From contig OU612069.1 of the NCBI GenBank assembly GCA_914767715.1, positions 5,890,001-5,954,000 on the forward strand: a stretch of 64,000 nucleotides of DNA. The letters are read 5' to 3'. Under the pieces are notes generated by a model, which saw only the letters and a list, made by a program, of their open reading frames with translations, was not told where the DNA came from and ran no database searches. Source of the DNA: Membranipora membranacea (taxonomy: Eukaryota > Bryozoa > Gymnolaemata > Cheilostomatida > Membraniporidae). This document shows positions 61,200 through 64,000 of the stretch, one piece after another (positions within the stretch are counted from its first letter, which is position 1; every line of letters begins with the position of its first letter). Position numbers and translations under genes: made by a program.

Positions 61200-61255
61200 C
61201 GGTAGCTTAGACAGGCGGTTGGGTTGCCAGATTAGGGGTTTGCAGGGCCATTACA
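61200..61255 (+). repeat. Truncated tRNA-like SINE head
   Basis: GGCCGGTAGCTTAGACAGGC resembles a tRNA A-box region and GGGTTTGCAGG would lead into the B-box, but the sequence switches at about 61,250 into the next inverted-repeat element. It is therefore truncated by that insertion. Confidence 0.4.
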
Positions 61256-62192
61256 GCAGTTAAGATTCAAAGCGATAAATTATTGCCTGGACAGCGTTTA
61301 AGCAGATAATCTTTCAAAGCTCTCAGATTATTATTATCGGCTGCATTGATTAATTTAGAATTTACAGTGACCACCAGACATTCTGTACAAACGAGTTCTA
61401 TTTTGTCATTGAATGATAGGCCTGTTTTATTTTCTCTTGCTTTTCTCTACCCATATACCATACAATTCAGGGCTTACTCCATGCTCAGAGCATCTTCAGC
61501 CAACAGAAAGCTGATGAAAGCCATTCACGCTAAAATATGCCGAGGAGTATACCAATAATCACTACTAATACTACATGCTATGACACCAAGTATGTGTTTT
61601 TTTTAGCATCAGCCAGCATATTTTCAGCAATATTTTTGTCAATCATTTGTTCTGTGGAGAATATGGCCTCATTCTCATATCACTTCTCTCCACTTAGGCA
61701 TGTAAAGTTTTTTTACAAAGTAGATCCTCGCTCAACCAGTTAGCGATTTTGTACTTCATAATTAGCAAAGTTTTGTAATAATTCCTCTAGAATAGTTTGG
61801 CTGATGCATTCTAAAGATGCAATTGCTGCCAATATTGAAAGATTGCACAAAAGATAATGTAGGGTATGGTAGTATGTTGGGATGAAGGGAGTATCACAAG
61901 CTTTCATGCAACAATTTGGCACTAATCACTCTCAACTCAAATGGACTGCTTTCGAGTTAAATTATGATGAAACGAAAAGAAAAGATTCGCCCAAATTGGG
62001 AAAGCAAGAGTAAATCAAACAGGCCTATCATTCAATGACACAATAGAACTCGTTTGTACAGAATGTCTGGTGGTCACTGTAAATTCTAAAGATAACAATG
62101 CAGCCGATAATAATAATCTGAGAGCTTTGAAAGATTATCTGCTTAAAGGCTTTCCTGGCAATAATTTATCGCTTTAAATCTTAACTGCTGTA
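61254..62192. repeat. Inner inverted-repeat element with about 200-base arms
   Basis: 61,254-61,450 is mirrored by 61,990-62,192. Shared segments include CATTACAGCAGTTAAGATT, CAGATTATTATTATCGGCTGCA and CCAGACATTCTGTACAAACGA. The 540-base centre contains a segment (61,730-61,985) that is itself an inverted copy of 58,815-59,120. It forms part of the spacer of the larger inverted duplication. Confidence 0.8.
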
Positions 62193-62645
62193 ATGACCAA
62201 GTGTCTCATGATGACTTGTTACAAGTGCAATGGAATGTGTGTAAAGGATTAACAAACAGTGTTAATTATATTTGATTGGACAATTAAAATTTTTGACAAC
62301 AAGGATATCAAGGTAATTATGTAATTATGCCTGTTATTGGCTAACCTCCCTGCTTGTGGTACTCAAGCTGCCAGATTAAAATTTGTTACTTTAAATGGTG
62401 TTGCCACTAGTCTATCATTTTAATACTATCTGTACTAGTGCTAGCTACTAGGGAACTACCATCCATGAGTGAGATAGGAAAATGCCAAAATTGTTTCCTG
62501 TACACCATATAACTGAGATTGCTGAGAATAATTATAGTATAACATCAAGAGCTCCTTTGTAGACAGGAAATGAATATATACCAGGCTTACAATAGTTGAT
62601 TTACCTTACCTTTCGATTTCCAACATGACTAAAAGAAAAGATTTG

Positions 62646-62704
62646 CCCCGGCCGGGATTTGAACCTGGGCCTCCCGCATCATGGACTTCGATGCTACCTT
62701 GCAC
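62646..62704 (-). ncRNA. tRNA-like sequence, right arm
   Basis: On the minus strand it reads AAGGTAGCATCGAAGTCCAT and then GGCCCAGGTTCAAATCCCGG, a good B-box. The 5' and 3' ends do not pair into a convincing acceptor stem. Mirror copy of 58,766-58,823. Confidence 0.55.
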
Positions 62705-62849
62705 AGCAATATTTATTCATTACAACAGTTCTTGCCTGGTCATCTAAATCCAAATTCATTGAATACAATGTCAATCCAATTATATAATATTGACTAGAAC
62801 TGTAAAGGCTTGTATTAGAACTATACAATAGCAATAATGAACGTAATTT

Positions 62850-64000
62850 ATATAACAGGTACTCAGTTCATTAAAGTCAATTTGGGCAAATCTTGGGCTA
62901 AGAAGTTGTCTTCTCTTATTGTTGAAATTTGGTGGCTCATTTGCAGTATAGAGTTATCACCCCATCTATCTATCTGTGTAAAACATTTTAGTTTCAAGCA
63001 TGTGGATAGACTGCTTCACAGAGTAAAGGGATTCAGAGAAAATTTTTTAACAATAGTCAAGGAAAGAGTTTTTTACTCCTTGGTCAAGGTACCTGCGAGC
63101 TTTGCATCAAGGGGAAAGTTATGGGAAGCTTGATGCCAAAAACTCCTTTCATCTATTTGTCAGAATTATAGGGTTCTGGAGAATGAACTGAATTCAAAGT
63201 TCTTGATTACAGTAAAATATAGAATATGCAGGCTCTCCCGTAAAAAACTTCTCTTTGTACAGCCTTACTCCACAATTAGACATGAAGTTTTATGCTTAAA
63301 TTACACCTAACTATCCTAGCTAAATCGATACGGTGGGTATAGCTAGGAAGGCAGTATTGTGGCAGTTTTTACAATAGGATTAACTATTACAATCGTTGAA
63401 TGATGCTGCCACAATGTACCCTTGGTCTGTGCAATCATTGAACCTTAAATTTATCCAAAGGGCCTCATATCAAATGTGTCTGCGGTCCATCGTCTACTGG
63501 GGTTTGGTTGGCACCCAGGTGTGCGCCGACCTGCCTGCAAACAGAGAGCAACCTGGCGCAGATATTGTGGCCTGGCCACTAAGGCAACGAATTTCGCCGC
63601 CTATGCTCCGGGATTTGGCTTGTGACAAGACATCTGATTTAAATCAACCTTCAATTTTAATCAGTCTTGAGACACAAAGTTTATCCTCAGGTTTTGATAT
63701 TCTAATATTACATTGCCTTTAATTTGGAAAAGATAAACAAGGCACAACAGTAACAAATTCTTTCCCTGTAATGAAACACAGAGACTGCAATACAACTGGT
63801 TGTTTACAAATAAGATTTTCTTGAGGGATTAGAAAATTTACTGTGAGAAAACAATGTCTGTAATTGCTCTAACTGATATCTTCATCCAGCTTAGGTCTCA
63901 ATTGTACTTGGATCGTTTCAATGCACCGCATGGAGAATTGCTTCAGATTTTGTTTGGAGGCCATCTCAGATTTGTTGTTTATTGAGGCAGCCCACCTGTT
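62850..64000. other. Right end of window, no recognised gene
   Basis: Open frames of about 100 codons occur on the plus strand at 62,837-63,133 and 63,396-63,722. The second includes a GC-richer core at about 63,510-63,620 that may be an exon, but neither shows a motif I recognise and both lack a clear start or splice context. The last 250 bases show nothing. Confidence 0.35.

Larger units (their letters stand above)
58635..62850. repeat. Large nested inverted duplication
   Basis: The left arm (about 58,635-60,305) is the reverse complement of the right arm (about 62,205-62,830). Matching landmarks in mirror order: the AATATTATATAATTGGATTGACATTG segment (58,678 and 62,770), a tRNA-like unit (58,766 and 62,646), the GCTCTTGATGTTATACTAT segment (59,464 and 62,540) and CAAGTCATCATGA (60,280 and 62,212). 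The left arm has two extra segments: about 58,830-59,400, partly related in inverted orientation to 61,730-61,985, and a fold-back insertion at 59,726-60,213. No gene is recognised; open frames such as 59,308-59,823 run through these repeats. Confidence 0.85.

Noticed and set aside
1-64000. Bacterial features such as operons, ribosome-binding sites, CRISPR arrays
   Set aside because: Introns, SINE-like and MITE elements and absence of long frames show eukaryotic DNA; no regularly spaced direct repeats of CRISPR type were seen.

Overview
This window is eukaryotic and almost certainly from an invertebrate animal. It is AT-rich, has no operons, and its real coding sequence comes as short GT-AG exons separated by introns. 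It is crowded with diverged duplications and small DNA transposons. The protein families seen (leucine-rich repeats, DUF4806, piggyBac) fit a marine invertebrate, possibly a deuterostome. No species is assigned.

Bases 1 to about 33,660 form a mosaic of old, diverged segmental duplications. Blocks of 0.5-2.3 kb recur two to four times in changing order. The main coding trace is a 141-base leucine-rich-repeat (LRR) exon on the minus strand at 9,747-9,887 and 20,731-20,871, with a truncated third copy at 29,932-29,994. Non-LTR reverse-transcriptase remnants lie beside two of the copies, and an RT palm fragment lies at 13.8-14.35 kb. A piggyBac-type MITE (3,143-3,650) is proven by its empty site in the paralogous block at 22,968.

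Bases 33,900-35,255 hold the first exons of a piggyBac-like transposase gene with acidic and Arg-Gly-rich N-terminal exons. It is frameshifted and cut off by another repeat.

Bases 36,550-42,485 (minus strand) carry a ten-exon DUF4806 gene whose ten exons and nine introns can be read with consistent phase. It has two one-base frameshifts at A-runs and one in-frame TGA, so it is either a young pseudogene or a real gene hit by assembly errors.

Bases 42.5-50.6 kb show no convincing gene. They hold a 58-base perfect palindrome, a hAT-type MITE with an 8-base target duplication, and other repeats.

Bases 51-58 kb (plus strand) contain a chain of short exons encoding acidic, tyrosine-rich peptides, one with a TxYxxV motif. 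Four candidate terminal exons begin in the same phase. This looks like the cytoplasmic-tail part of a signalling receptor with alternative 3' ends. No ectodomain or membrane segment was found, so this is the most speculative and most interesting item here.

Bases 58.6-62.9 kb are a nested inverted duplication containing tRNA-like elements, a fold-back element present in only one arm, and a 22-base-arm hairpin. From 62.9 kb to the end no gene is recognised.
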